Source: Fimbriimonas planktonicus
GTDB lineage: Bacteria > Armatimonadota > Fimbriimonadia > Fimbriimonadales > Fimbriimonadaceae
Direction of reading: 5' to 3'
DNA: 64,000 nt
NCBI GenBank assembly: GCA_965234685.1
Contig: OZ248539.1
Span: forward strand, 2,418,001-2,482,000
Part shown: one piece after another, positions 43,380 to 53,079 of the stretch
How the letters are laid out: each line of letters starts with the position of its first letter
Position numbering within the stretch: the stretch's first letter is position 1
The notes under the pieces: model-generated
Seen by the model: the letters and a program-made list of their open reading frames with translations, nothing else
What the model was told of the DNA's origin: nothing
The model's database searches: none
Made by a program: the position numbers and the translations under genes

Positions 43380-44147
43380 ATGGCCATTATCAGCGCGCTT
43401 CTTCTTGGGCTGTCGCAGTCGGTGTATTTGCCGAACGCACACGCTCACAACGACTACGTCAACCCAAAGCCGCTGACCGAAGCCCTGTCGCTCGGATTCA
43501 AGAGCATCGAAGTCGACGTGTTCCCGGTTAACGGGAAACTCCTCGTCGGTCACGATAAGAAGGACCTGAAGCCCGGGAACACCATCGAATCGATGTACTT
43601 AAACCCGCTCGTTGCTCGCGCAAAGGATAAGGGCGGCTGGGTTTATGGTCCGAAGGAAGAACTCTGGCTACTGGTGGACATCAAAGAAAAGGGGCCCGAG
43701 GCGTACGCGCTTCTCAAGCAGCTGATCAAGCCAAACCAGCAGTTTTTCACGGGCTACAGCATCCCTGGCGGAGTTGTACCTTCTGCGATTCGGATCATCC
43801 TGAGCGGAGACCGACCGACGGATGTCGTGAAGAAGGAGGACGTCCGGTACGCATTTATCGACGGCCGACTCTCGGATCTTGAAAAGATTGATGCGGAGCT
43901 GATGCCGTTGATCAGCGATAGCTGGTACGAAAATTTCGAGTGGCGCGGCAGCGGTGCCCTCAACAACAAGGACCGGTTCAAGCTCCAACTCGCCGTGAAC
44001 CGCGCGCACCGGCAGGGGCAGAAGCTACGGTTCTGGGCAACGCCGGACACGCCTGTGGCCTGGAAGATGCTGCGCGACTTTGATGTCGACGTGATCGGGA
44101 CCGATCAACCCGCCAAGCTGGCCGCCTTCCTCAAAGCTCAGCGATAA
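43380..44147 (+). CDS. PLC-like phosphodiesterase, AIM6-type
   Basis: The 255-aa protein has a short signal peptide (MAIISALLLGLSQSVYLP) and the PLC/GDPD TIM-barrel pattern of the AIM6-like group: NAHAHNDYVNPKPL, GFKSIEVDVFPVNGKLLVGHD, LWLLVDIKEKG, FIDGRLSD and a C-terminal RFWATPDTPVAWKML ending in VDVIGTDQP. The two His, Glu/Asp and Lys residues of this fold are present. Its substrate is unknown. It follows the DUF4139 gene by 7 nt and overlaps purE by 17 nt, convergently. Confidence 0.88.
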   Translation: MAIISALLLGLSQSVYLPNAHAHNDYVNPKPLTEALSLGFKSIEVDVFPVNGKLLVGHDKKDLKPGNTIESMYLNPLVARAKDKGGWVYGPKEELWLLVDIKEKGPEAYALLKQLIKPNQQFFTGYSIPGGVVPSAIRIILSGDRPTDVVKKEDVRYAFIDGRLSDLEKIDAELMPLISDSWYENFEWRGSGALNNKDRFKLQLAVNRAHRQGQKLRFWATPDTPVAWKMLRDFDVDVIGTDQPAKLAAFLKAQR

Positions 44148-44622
44148 GCTCGCGATTCATTTGCGCGACCAGCTCTTCCTGCTGCTTGGCAAAGGCAACG
44201 AGCTTCTGTTCTAGGCTCTCGTTGCCGATCGCTAACATTCGGACGGCAAGGAGCCCAGCGTTTTTGGCGTTGCCAATCGCTACGGTCGCTACCGGGATTC
44301 CGGCGGGCATCTGGACGATGCTTAACAGCGAGTCTTCGCCGCTCAAGTGCTTTAGTGCAACCGGGACGCCAATGACCGGGAGCGTGGTCAGGCTGGCGAC
44401 CATTCCAGGCAAGTGCGCAGCGCCGCCGGCTCCGGCGATGATTACTTTGATCCCGCGTCCGCTGGCGGTCTGCGCGTAATCAACCATCTTGAGCGGCGTT
44501 CGGTGGGCGCTAACGACCTGGATCTCGTAGCTGATCCCGAAGTCGGCCAGCACTTCGGCCGCCGGTTTCATGGTTTCAAGGTCGCTTTTGCTCCCCATGA
44601 TAATGCCAACGGTCGGAGTCAT
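44131..44622 (-). CDS. purE: N5-CAIR mutase
   Basis: This 163-aa protein is a class I PurE, which converts N5-carboxyaminoimidazole ribonucleotide to CAIR in purine synthesis. The N-terminal VGIIMGSKSDLETM and the catalytic loop VVSAHRTP (H40) are canonical, followed by IAGAGGAAHLPGMVAS. No purK is adjacent. It overlaps the waaA gene by 4 nt and is the third gene of purC-waaA-purE. Confidence 0.96.
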   Translation of the reverse strand: MTPTVGIIMGSKSDLETMKPAAEVLADFGISYEIQVVSAHRTPLKMVDYAQTASGRGIKVIIAGAGGAAHLPGMVASLTTLPVIGVPVALKHLSGEDSLLSIVQMPAGIPVATVAIGNAKNAGLLAVRMLAIGNESLEQKLVAFAKQQEELVAQMNRELIAEL

Positions 44623-45881
44623 TTTTTCACCTTACCTTTCACCGATCTCGCGGTCTCCACGATCGCGTCGGCATAGCGCTCGCTGGCACCGGTGTTCGAC
44701 GCGACGAAGTTCTTCGCTTCCTCGCCGACGACCTTGAGGCGCTCTGGATCCGCTTGCAGTTGCCGAACCGTGGTCGCGATCTCGCTTGCTTGGACTTGAG
44801 TGGTGCCCTTTGCCACCGCGGCGACATCACGGAAGTTCCGCATGTTTGGCCCGTGGATGACCGGTACGCCGTGCGCGAGGGGCTGGATAATGTTCTGCCC
44901 GCCAAGGTCGGCAAACCCGCCTCCAACAATGGCAAGGGACGCAACCGCGTAGAGAGCGCTCAATTCTCCGTACGAATCCAAGATCAAAATCTGTTCGGCC
45001 CCGATCCTTTCGTTTGCCGTTCTCCGGAGCATCGGGCCACTAAAATGACGAACAAACGCGGCATCTAGCTCCGCCTTGCGATCAATATGTCGCGGCGCAA
45101 AGATGACCTGCACATCTGGCGTGAGCTTCTTGGCTTCAGCTAAGCACTCTTCAAACTCCTCGTGTCGGATCGAGCCGAAGATGACAACGGGCTTGTCTGG
45201 CGAGAGCCCAAGTTCCTCTTGCCATTCGGTCACGGTTTTTCCGCCAGACTCCACCGCCTGATCGAACTTGCAGTTTCCGAGTACACGCACGTCCTTTGCG
45301 CCGAAAGAGGTCATCCGATCCGCATCGGGCTGGGCCTGCATTAGAGCCACCTTTAGCCATGCCGCCATTTGGCGGTAGAGCGGTGCTACTCGGCTCATGC
45401 CCCGAAAACTCCGCTCGCTGATGCGGCCGTTCACCAGGATCACGGGCACGTCAAAGACATCCGCCGCCCAAAGGAAGTTGAACCACAACTCCGTCTCCAT
45501 GAGAACGGCAACCTTTGGACGGACCGTCTGAATTGCCCCCAGTTGGAACCGGGCGACGTCAATTGGGAAATAGACCACGTGATTGACGACTTCGCCTAGT
45601 AACGGCTTGGCAGTTTCAAAGCCGCTACTCGTGGTGACGCTCAGGACAAGATCGTATTCAGGAAGTTTGCGACGAATCGCCTGCAGGATGGGCTTCGCCG
45701 CGACCACTTCGCCCACCGAAACGGCATGAAACCAAATGCGGTTCTCGTGTCGCGGCAATTCGTACTGCCCGAAACGCTGCTTCCAGTTCGGCATCGGTTG
45801 CCGTCGCCGGGCGCGGAACCACATCCACGGCCCCCAGATCGGTGCCAGCAAGGTCAGGACGATATTGTAGACAAGGAACAT
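44619..45881 (-). CDS. waaA: Kdo transferase (3-deoxy-D-manno-octulosonic-acid transferase)
   Basis: This 420-aa GT30 enzyme adds Kdo to lipid A precursors. It has an N-terminal membrane anchor (about 1-22), then the acceptor domain (WFHAVSVGEVVAAKPIL, METELWFNFLWAA, VNGRISERSFRG) and the CMP-Kdo donor domain (FGSIRHEEFEE, FAPRHIDRKAELD, GGGFADLGGQNIIQPLAHG). Its presence argues for an LPS-bearing diderm envelope. It lies between purC and purE with overlaps of 1 and 4 nt, an odd company for an LPS gene. Confidence 0.95.
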   Translation of the reverse strand: MFLVYNIVLTLLAPIWGPWMWFRARRRQPMPNWKQRFGQYELPRHENRIWFHAVSVGEVVAAKPILQAIRRKLPEYDLVLSVTTSSGFETAKPLLGEVVNHVVYFPIDVARFQLGAIQTVRPKVAVLMETELWFNFLWAADVFDVPVILVNGRISERSFRGMSRVAPLYRQMAAWLKVALMQAQPDADRMTSFGAKDVRVLGNCKFDQAVESGGKTVTEWQEELGLSPDKPVVIFGSIRHEEFEECLAEAKKLTPDVQVIFAPRHIDRKAELDAAFVRHFSGPMLRRTANERIGAEQILILDSYGELSALYAVASLAIVGGGFADLGGQNIIQPLAHGVPVIHGPNMRNFRDVAAVAKGTTQVQASEIATTVRQLQADPERLKVVGEEAKNFVASNTGASERYADAIVETARSVKGKVKK

Positions 45882-46774
45882 TACGCCTCGAAACTTCGGC
45901 CCGTAATCCGGCCAAAAGCTTCCACGTACTTCGCGCGGGTCTGACTAACGATCTCCGCCGGAAGCGCGGGGCCAGGCGGCTGCTGATCCCAGCCCGTTTC
46001 GGCGAGGTAGTTCCGCACGAACTGCTTGTCGTAGCTAGCCGGGCTAGAGCCGGGCGCGTACTTTTCGGCATCCCAGAATCGACTTGAGTCTGGCGTTAAA
46101 GCCTCATCGATCCAAATGATTCCGTCGTCAGTCCAGCCGAACTCGAACTTGGTGTCTGCGAGGATGATGCCCACGTTGGCGCAGTACTCGGCAGCTTTTG
46201 CATAAATCTCGAGCGTCTTCGACTGAATGAACTCTGCCGCTTCAATTCCGATTTGATCCACGACGGAGGCGAAAGAGATGTTCTCGTCGTGACCTTCCTC
46301 CGCTTTGGTGGCCGGGGTGAAGATCGGTTCTGGAAGTCGCGCCGCATCGACTAGCCCCGTCGGCAGGGCCAACCCATGAATGTCGCCGCCAGACTTCGTG
46401 TACTCCTTAAACAAACTGCCCGTGATATAGCCTCGGGCGACGCACTCAATGGGGAGAGGTTTAGCCTTCTTCGCGATCGTGGATCTCCCCGCAAGCTCCG
46501 GCTGAGGGTTCTTGCATCGGCTCGCAATTTCGGCATCGTCGGTGGAAATGACGTGATTTGGGCAGAGGTCCGAGAATTTATCGAACCAGAACGTGCTCAT
46601 CTGAGTGAGGATGCAGCCCTTATCGGGAATGCCGTTGGCCATTACCGCGTCGAACGCGCTGATCCGGTCCGTGGCGACAATCAGAAGCTCATCGCCCAAA
46701 TCGTAAACCTCACGTACTTTCCCGCATCGCGCGGGCGGAAGTCCAAAAACGGCGGTATGGAGCAGTTCAGGCAT
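45881..46774 (-). CDS. purC: SAICAR synthetase
   Basis: The 297-aa enzyme of the purine pathway joins aspartate to CAIR. Conserved parts are GKVREVYDLGDELLIVATDRISAFD (ATP site), GIPDKGCILTQMSTFWF, PIECVARGYITGS, DTKFEFGWTDDGIIWIDEALTPDSSRFWD and a C-terminal tail. It leads the purC-waaA-purE unit. An AATAAT-like stretch lies 5-6 nt before the ATG, but the match is weaker than at other genes. Confidence 0.96.
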   Translation of the reverse strand: MPELLHTAVFGLPPARCGKVREVYDLGDELLIVATDRISAFDAVMANGIPDKGCILTQMSTFWFDKFSDLCPNHVISTDDAEIASRCKNPQPELAGRSTIAKKAKPLPIECVARGYITGSLFKEYTKSGGDIHGLALPTGLVDAARLPEPIFTPATKAEEGHDENISFASVVDQIGIEAAEFIQSKTLEIYAKAAEYCANVGIILADTKFEFGWTDDGIIWIDEALTPDSSRFWDAEKYAPGSSPASYDKQFVRNYLAETGWDQQPPGPALPAEIVSQTRAKYVEAFGRITGRSFEA

Positions 46775-46796
46775 GCCTGATTATTGCGCGGATTCC

Positions 46797-46825
46797 GGCG
46801 CAATCTCGTCGGGCGAGATTGCGCC
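46797..46825. terminator. Strong hairpin after the PA14/DUF1080 gene
   Basis: GGCGCAATCTCG pairs perfectly with CGAGATTGCGCC (12 bp) around a 5-nt loop. It lies 18 nt after the stop of the minus-strand PA14/DUF1080 gene and just upstream of purC. There is no T-run on either side, so it may be a pause or 3'-end-stabilising hairpin rather than a classic rho-independent terminator. Confidence 0.5.
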
Positions 46826-46842
46826 AGAAACATTCGCTTGCC

Positions 46843-49800
46843 TTACTTCAGTCGCTTGATGCGAATGTTGCGTAGGGCGACCGGGTCGCCGTGGTCTTGG
46901 AAGACCAAGTTACCGACCTTGCGCTGACCGTAGATCGCGGCATTCGCGAACTTCGACTTAAGCACTCGATCTTTCCAGTCCGCAGAGTTGATCACGTACG
47001 AGGCGACCTTCTTGCCGTTGAGCCAGTGCTCGATGCTGTTGCCACGAGCAACGACCCGGGAGCTGTTCCACTGTCCCGCCGCACGAGCCTGAGCTCGATC
47101 CGTTGGGTAGATCGCATACACCGAGCCAGCACTGGTCATCGGGCTACGACCGTCGTTATGTCGCAAGTTGTCCAGCAACTGATACTCCGGTCCGGTGATG
47201 TACGGCGCGGTGTACTCCTCGGTTGATCGGTACATCATGCCGCTGTTTCCGCCGGGTCCGACTTTCCATTCCCATCGGAAATCGAAGTCGCCAAAAGTAT
47301 CCAACGTGCGGAGATCTCCACCGCCGCCAGAACCGGGCACATAGCGAATTTCGCCGTTGACGGCCTTCCAGCCGGTTGGAACGACCTTCTGGCGGAAGCC
47401 AATCCAGTTGCTCAGCGACTTGCCATCGAACAGGAGTTCAAAGCCTTCCTTCTTTTCCTGATCGCTCAGTCCAGTGACCGGTTTGGCCGGATTCGGCTTG
47501 ACCGTTGCGTTCTGTGGAATCTCGTTCAGGGTGTACCAAGCTTCCGTGCTCCAAAGGTTCTCTCCAGACTTTGAGAGCAAAGTTGGGTCGAGGCGGAAGT
47601 AGACGACGTTGCCGGCTTTGAGGCCGTCGAGTTCGACGAAGACCTTCTTTCGGTCCTTTGAAACGGTGATCGACTTCGGCTGCTTGACCTCAGTGTCGAC
47701 TTTCGGTCCACCGTACTGCTCGGTTGGCACATAGTGCCATGTCTGAACGGTGTAGTCGGCCGCGTCGTTGCCGTTGAATTCGGCGAGCGGCTGAGTCAAC
47801 TCAAGTTCAAATCCATTCGTCTTGGCCCGTGTAGCGAGGATTTCGAAGGTGGACTTGCCGTTGAACTTGATCTTCTGCAGACCAAATCGCTCTTTGCCTT
47901 CCTGTCCCCAGTTGCCCGCCGCGCCGATGCCGCCAATATAGAGCGCGCCGTCTGGACCCCAGGCGATGCGGTTCACGCCGGCTTCGAGGCCCTGAGTGAA
48001 CCGATAGACCGCGCCTTGGAGCACGCCATTAACCTGCTCGACCGAGACACGCTTGACTCCGCCGTGCGTGACGTCGCCATGAAGCATCTGACCCTTGTAC
48101 GGGCCGTCGTTCATCGTCGTTGGGTTGCTTGGCGAGTTGCCAATTTCACCCTGCGGCAACCAAACCACCGGAGGCTGCTCTTTCAGACCCTTGGTTCCGA
48201 TCGGGTCAACCGATCGTGAACCGAAGAATGCACCGGGCTTGTAGTGAAGAATTTTCGAGCTAGGTAGCCAGTCGCCCTGGTTGTCGGCAATGAAGATCTC
48301 GCCTTTATATCCAAAACCGATCCCGTTCGGGGTTCGAAGACCGTGCGCAACGAGTTCGTAGTCACCGGTCTTGGCGTTGATCTTGACCACCTTGCCACGA
48401 TCCGGATTTTGTGGCTGGGTGCTGGCGCCGCCCGGATTGATCGCCGTCGCGAGGTTCGCGTAGAAGTAACCGTCCTTGTAGACGAGGCCGAAAGCGAACT
48501 CGTGGAAGTTGTCGGTCACTCCCCAGCCATTGGCGACCGCGAAGTACTCATCCGTTACCCCGTCGCCATTGCGGTCAACGAGCTTCGTGAGCTCCTGCTT
48601 TTGCAGAACGTAGATGTCTTTGCCCACAACCGTAAGTCCGAGCGGCTCAGCGAGACCTTTCGCAATCTGCGTGACCTTGACCGATTCGGCGCCCTTTTCG
48701 ATGCCGCTTAGCTTGTAAACCGCGCCGTCGGCGTCCCACGTGCAAACCAGCATTTCGCCGGTTGGCAAGAAGGCAATTCCGCCGACTCGCGGCTTAAAGT
48801 CCTTTGGACGAATGGTGATCAGATCGTACGACGGGTGAACGCCTTCGAGCGGTCGCTGGTCGCCAGGGCGGCTGTAGTTACCCTCGACGATGACATTCTT
48901 TCGGCCCGGAGACGTCACGCGAACTTCGCCTTCGATGGTCGTGAAAGCGCTGGCAGGAATCAGTTCCCAAGTCGTTGACCCGGGCTTTTGCCATTCCAAC
49001 CTCAACGTCGCGTCTGCTCCGCCCTGGAAGTATTCGATGCGAAACGGATGCTCACCCGGATCGAGGGTGAACTCGCCCGTGTTGTAATCGAACGAGTGCA
49101 GACCGTCGTGATTCACGACCATCGTGTCTCGAATGTACAAGTTCGAACCGTCATCACTGCCGAGGCGGAACTTGAACTTGCCGGTGTCTTTAACGTTCAA
49201 AAACCCGCTAATGTGAACGATGAAGTTCTCTTCGAATCCACCGAAGTCGTCCTTCGACTTTAGGTCAACCACCGGCAGGACATAGGACTTGTTTGGCGTC
49301 TGCGCCGCAACAAGGACCGGCACTTTCGACATTCCAATTCCGACATCGTAAACGCGAACGGCAACGCCCGGAATGCGGCCCGCGACCGGTTCCTGCGGAA
49401 GACTGGCCGGCCCTGCAAAGAGAATTTCGTCGTTCTTCTGAACCGACGTCGGTGCCGGAATAAATCCAATAACGAGGTGATTGAGCGTGGGCCCTGGCTT
49501 TCCGCCGTTCGCAGCGCGCGCTCGTTCTTCCTGCTCTTCGTTTCGCTCAAAGAGCAGCTCACCGTCGATGACCAGTTGCTTCTCGCCGTTGACCGTTACT
49601 TCCTTTTCTGAAACGATCTTAAAGTCGCCCTGCGAGATGAATTCGCGTTTGTTGGCGATGGATTCAACTCGGGTCTTGAGCTTCAGCTTCAGGTCGTCGG
49701 TGAGACCCCAGACTTTGAATTGCCGAATGAACCCCGTTCGGTCGTTTCGGTTGTAGTACTCCGGCGTTTCTTCGATTCGGATCGATGCCTTGCCGGGGCG

Positions 49801-50196
49801 GGGAATTTCGTACTGGAGGACGCACTGTTTGTCCTCCATTCGATAGCCCCGGTACCGGATCGGGGCGGGCATGGTTTGACCGCTTTGTTCGATGAACCAA
49901 ACGGGCTGATCCACGATGCCGCTTTCATACCGAGCTCCTTCGCTGGTGGGCTGTGGACCATGTGAGGCGGTGTAAACCGCCCCGTCAAACTTTACGCCGC
50001 CCGCCCATGCCTTGTAGAGTCCGCAGTTGGTGGCGTCGTATGCCACCCACAGCTTTTCGTTCAGAGCGAGGGTGACAATCCGGGCTCGCTGATCGAGCAC
50101 AGAGCGGAAAACCCAGATGTCTCTGGGCCGTTGCGGAGCAGGCGGGGTGACGAATTGTGGTGAGTAAATCACCAGGGAAGCTAGGAGCCCGAGCAC
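46843..50196 (-). CDS. Large secreted PA14 / beta-propeller / DUF1080 protein
   Basis: This is a 1117-aa exported protein. The domain order is: signal peptide (1-17); an N-terminal beta-sandwich region with a heme-free LALNEKLWVAYDATNCGLYKAW block (about 25-300); a PA14 carbohydrate-type domain (about 325-425, FRLGSDDGSNLYIRD, FRIEYFQGGADATLRLEW); an NHL/sorbosone-dehydrogenase-like propeller (about 450-780, HGLRTPNGIGFGYKGEIFIADNQG); and a C-terminal DUF1080 / 3-keto-disaccharide hydrolase domain (about 930-1117, FELLFDGKSLSNWIGF). Such proteins are abundant in Planctomycetes-like genomes and act on complex glycans. No c-type heme motif is visible. It is co-directional with the DPP4-type gene, 9 nt away. 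Confidence 0.9.
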   Translation of the reverse strand: MLGLLASLVIYSPQFVTPPAPQRPRDIWVFRSVLDQRARIVTLALNEKLWVAYDATNCGLYKAWAGGVKFDGAVYTASHGPQPTSEGARYESGIVDQPVWFIEQSGQTMPAPIRYRGYRMEDKQCVLQYEIPRPGKASIRIEETPEYYNRNDRTGFIRQFKVWGLTDDLKLKLKTRVESIANKREFISQGDFKIVSEKEVTVNGEKQLVIDGELLFERNEEQEERARAANGGKPGPTLNHLVIGFIPAPTSVQKNDEILFAGPASLPQEPVAGRIPGVAVRVYDVGIGMSKVPVLVAAQTPNKSYVLPVVDLKSKDDFGGFEENFIVHISGFLNVKDTGKFKFRLGSDDGSNLYIRDTMVVNHDGLHSFDYNTGEFTLDPGEHPFRIEYFQGGADATLRLEWQKPGSTTWELIPASAFTTIEGEVRVTSPGRKNVIVEGNYSRPGDQRPLEGVHPSYDLITIRPKDFKPRVGGIAFLPTGEMLVCTWDADGAVYKLSGIEKGAESVKVTQIAKGLAEPLGLTVVGKDIYVLQKQELTKLVDRNGDGVTDEYFAVANGWGVTDNFHEFAFGLVYKDGYFYANLATAINPGGASTQPQNPDRGKVVKINAKTGDYELVAHGLRTPNGIGFGYKGEIFIADNQGDWLPSSKILHYKPGAFFGSRSVDPIGTKGLKEQPPVVWLPQGEIGNSPSNPTTMNDGPYKGQMLHGDVTHGGVKRVSVEQVNGVLQGAVYRFTQGLEAGVNRIAWGPDGALYIGGIGAAGNWGQEGKERFGLQKIKFNGKSTFEILATRAKTNGFELELTQPLAEFNGNDAADYTVQTWHYVPTEQYGGPKVDTEVKQPKSITVSKDRKKVFVELDGLKAGNVVYFRLDPTLLSKSGENLWSTEAWYTLNEIPQNATVKPNPAKPVTGLSDQEKKEGFELLFDGKSLSNWIGFRQKVVPTGWKAVNGEIRYVPGSGGGGDLRTLDTFGDFDFRWEWKVGPGGNSGMMYRSTEEYTAPYITGPEYQLLDNLRHNDGRSPMTSAGSVYAIYPTDRAQARAAGQWNSSRVVARGNSIEHWLNGKKVASYVINSADWKDRVLKSKFANAAIYGQRKVGNLVFQDHGDPVALRNIRIKRLK

Positions 50197-50205
50197 CCCT
50201 AAGTT

Positions 50206-52353
50206 TTACCCCTGTTGGTCTTTAAACTTAAGCTTTAGCCCGCCGGGAACGAGCTTTGCTTGAGGCTTCATTTTTGGATCGAGGATGAGGGTCTTGACGA
50301 AGTACTCCCACATTCGATTCGTGTTCATCTGCGTGTGTCCCTGGTCCGGTCCAACCTGCATGTCGTACCGCTTGCCCGCGCGCTCCAAAGAGCGAATAAA
50401 CATGTAGGTGTTCGCCGGATGGACGTTATTATCGGAAGTACCGATGTAAAGCATCAGGTTCCCTTTCAGCTCCTTTGCGTAAGTGAACGCTGACCCAGCT
50501 TCGTATCCCGCTTTGTTCTCGCCTTCCGCTGGTAACCCCATGAAGCGCTCCGTGTAGATCGTATCGTAGTGGCGCCAGTCGGTCACGCTGCTACTCGCGC
50601 ACGCCGTTCGGAAGACGTTTGGGTGTCGCAGGATCGCCATGATCGACGCGTACCCGCCGTAGGAAGTGCCGTAGATTCCAACCCGTGCAGGATCAACGTA
50701 GGGGCGCTTACCAAGCTCCTTGATGCCCGCCGCTTGGTCGTCAATTTCGACGACGCCGAGCTTGCCGTAAACCGCATCCCGGAAAGCCTTACCTCGACCG
50801 TTCGTGCCGCGCCCCGCGAGGTTCACGACCAAGAAACCCATCTCCGTGAGTGGACTCGGTGCGCGGAAGCCAACTTGCGGCCCGCCCGACTCTGGTCCAG
50901 CGTAAACGCTCAGAACCATCGGGTACTTCTTGCTCGGATCAAAGTCGGACGGGAATTGGACCGTGCCAAAGCAATCCGTCACGCCATCAGCAGCTTTGAA
51001 CTTGAACAGCTCCGTCTTCTTGAGTCCAAGCTTTTCCCATTCCGTGAGATCGGACTTTGCTAGGACAACCTCGGGCTTTCCAGGCTGAATCAACACGGTT
51101 TCCGGCGCGGAATCGGGCGTTTGACGAACCGTGACATATCTTTCGCCATCGGGAGCCAAGTTCACCGCGTTGTTGAACTTTTGATCGGTGAGGATCTTGT
51201 CCGTCTTTCCATCCAGGCTCGCCACGTGAAGCTGGAGGAAGTACGGATTGTCCAAACCAGCCGCCGTGTAGAAGACCCGATTCTTGGCTTCATCCACCCG
51301 GACAATGCTGATGACATCCCGGCCTAGCTTCGTGATCGGGTTCAGGATTCCCTTCTTCACGTCCGCAAGATACAAATTCTTGAATCCGCCCTTTTCACTG
51401 CTCCAGATGAAGCGCTGCTGATCCTTCAAGAACTGCGGGTCCGGATGGTTCTCGGCCCAGCTTTGCGGTTGTCGCTCTTCAAGGATCACCCGCGACTTGC
51501 CAGTCGCCGGGTCTGCTGCGCAGAACTGCATGACGTTCTGCTTTCGATTGGTGCGGTTGAAGAAAAGCTCCTTTCCGTCTGGCGACCACTTGACGTCGTA
51601 AACATACTCGCCGAGAGTCGCGTCACCAAACTGCGTATCGACGGTGATCGAAGCACCCGTCGTCGGATTCGCGATGCGCAGTTGCACTACCGGGTTCACC
51701 GTGCCGGCTTTTGGATAGGCTTCGGTGTCGAGGGTCGACTGAAATTCCGTCTGCGCGAGGGCCAGGTAGTAGTCCTTCACCGAGGTTTCGTCAAATCGAT
51801 AATAGGCCAGCTTTGAGCTATCCGGAGACCACCACATGGCCTCTCGCACGTTGAGCTCTTCGCCATAGACCCAGCTGGCGACGCCATTCTTGATGCGCTT
51901 ATCGACGGAGCCGTCAGTCGTGAGCGCTTTCTCAGCGACTCCAGTGCCCTTTACATAAACGTTCCGATCTCGAGTAACCGCAGTCCACTTGCCGTCCGCG
52001 GAAGTGGCGGTGTCGAATTGACGACCCCGCTCGGGGGCTTGGCGTGCTCCACCGGCGCGCCGATTTGGCGTTGTCGCCGCGGCCGTAACTTCGCTGATCG
52101 CACCGGTCGCAAAGTCATAGCGGCTCGCTTTTCCGCGTACAGTGAAAGTGACGCCCTTCCCGTCTTCATCCCATACCACCGAGGCAACGCCGGGCTGGAA
52201 TGTCTGCGCGCGGGCGAGCTTTTGGTATCGATCGTATCTCGGCATTTCCGCAAAAACCTCCTGAGCAAAGGCTACCGATCCAAGGGCGAACCCCGAAATC
52301 AGCAAGCCGGGAACAAGGAAAAATCTGTTGGCCGAAAAGCGCATAGAGGGCAT
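50206..52353 (-). CDS. DPP4-type S9 peptidase, exported
   Basis: The exported serine peptidase is about 715 aa. It has a signal peptide (FFLVPGLLISGFALGSVAFA), a DPPIV N-terminal propeller (about 70-470, SWVYGEELNVREAMWWSPDSS including the Glu pair of dipeptidyl peptidases) and an alpha/beta-hydrolase domain with the nucleophile in YGTSYGGYAS, Asp in YIGTSDNNVHPANT and His in DQGHTQMN. It removes N-terminal dipeptides. ATG 52353 shares a TAATG overlap with the DUF554 stop; ATG 52344 is the alternative. The longer ORF start (52395) lies inside the upstream gene. Confidence 0.93.
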   Translation of the reverse strand: MPSMRFSANRFFLVPGLLISGFALGSVAFAQEVFAEMPRYDRYQKLARAQTFQPGVASVVWDEDGKGVTFTVRGKASRYDFATGAISEVTAAATTPNRRAGGARQAPERGRQFDTATSADGKWTAVTRDRNVYVKGTGVAEKALTTDGSVDKRIKNGVASWVYGEELNVREAMWWSPDSSKLAYYRFDETSVKDYYLALAQTEFQSTLDTEAYPKAGTVNPVVQLRIANPTTGASITVDTQFGDATLGEYVYDVKWSPDGKELFFNRTNRKQNVMQFCAADPATGKSRVILEERQPQSWAENHPDPQFLKDQQRFIWSSEKGGFKNLYLADVKKGILNPITKLGRDVISIVRVDEAKNRVFYTAAGLDNPYFLQLHVASLDGKTDKILTDQKFNNAVNLAPDGERYVTVRQTPDSAPETVLIQPGKPEVVLAKSDLTEWEKLGLKKTELFKFKAADGVTDCFGTVQFPSDFDPSKKYPMVLSVYAGPESGGPQVGFRAPSPLTEMGFLVVNLAGRGTNGRGKAFRDAVYGKLGVVEIDDQAAGIKELGKRPYVDPARVGIYGTSYGGYASIMAILRHPNVFRTACASSSVTDWRHYDTIYTERFMGLPAEGENKAGYEAGSAFTYAKELKGNLMLYIGTSDNNVHPANTYMFIRSLERAGKRYDMQVGPDQGHTQMNTNRMWEYFVKTLILDPKMKPQAKLVPGGLKLKFKDQQG

Positions 52354-53072
52354 TATCCGACACTCTGCCCGTTTTCGACTTGCGGTTGCTTCCATTTTCG
52401 GCTAAGCCAAACCGCGAAAGGTGCCAGCACGAGCGCGGGAAGAAAAGCCGCCGTTGGCAAACTCTTCACGTTCAGCAGACCGAAAGCCGTGGCAATCAGC
52501 ATTAGGCCACCTGTTGCCGATGCCTCCCGAATGAACTCCGGATCGTCCGCAATGGGCTTAAGCGGCTTTGCGAGGAGCGTCAGCCCGCCCTGGATCAAGA
52601 ACACTAGGATCGCGCTCGCAAGCACCCCTACGCCAAGGGTGGCCGCAAGAAACATCGCTGCCACCCCGTCGAGCAGACTTTTGATCGCGAGCAACTCGAT
52701 CTTGCGCTCGAGGGCGTCTTGGAGACAGCCGAGCAAGGTCATTGGCCCGACGCAAAAGAGTACGGTTGCCGTAATCAGCCCTTCCTGGAATCGGCCCGCT
52801 CCGCCGAAGGCTTGTTTCATCTGGTCGGCGAGGTTGGCCAGCCCAGCTTCGATGCCCATGAGGCGACCAAGGATTCCGCCAATTGTAATTGCTGCCGCGA
52901 CCAGCATGAGTTGCTTCGTCTCAAAGAAGGTTTTCATCCCGAGCCCGAGTGTGACGAGCCCGAGGCCGGTGAGGGCAACTTCCATGAGGCCCTCAGGAAT
53001 GATCTTCCCGAGGGCCAAGCCGATGCCGGCGCCCACCGCAACCGTTGCGGTGTTCAGTAACGTTCCGCGCAT
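52353..53072 (-). CDS. DUF554 membrane protein
   Basis: This 239-aa integral membrane protein has six or seven helices and the DUF554 (YdfK-type) signature GTLLNTATVAVGAGIGLALG at the N-terminus and ATVLFCVGPMTLLGCLQDAL in the middle. It has possible transporter-like symmetry, but no substrate is known for the family. It lies 7 nt after the M28 peptidase gene and overlaps the DPP4-type gene by one base, so M28-DUF554-DPP4 form one transcription unit. Confidence 0.9.
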   Translation of the reverse strand: MRGTLLNTATVAVGAGIGLALGKIIPEGLMEVALTGLGLVTLGLGMKTFFETKQLMLVAAAITIGGILGRLMGIEAGLANLADQMKQAFGGAGRFQEGLITATVLFCVGPMTLLGCLQDALERKIELLAIKSLLDGVAAMFLAATLGVGVLASAILVFLIQGGLTLLAKPLKPIADDPEFIREASATGGLMLIATAFGLLNVKSLPTAAFLPALVLAPFAVWLSRKWKQPQVENGQSVG

Positions 53073-53079
53073 AGCGGAA

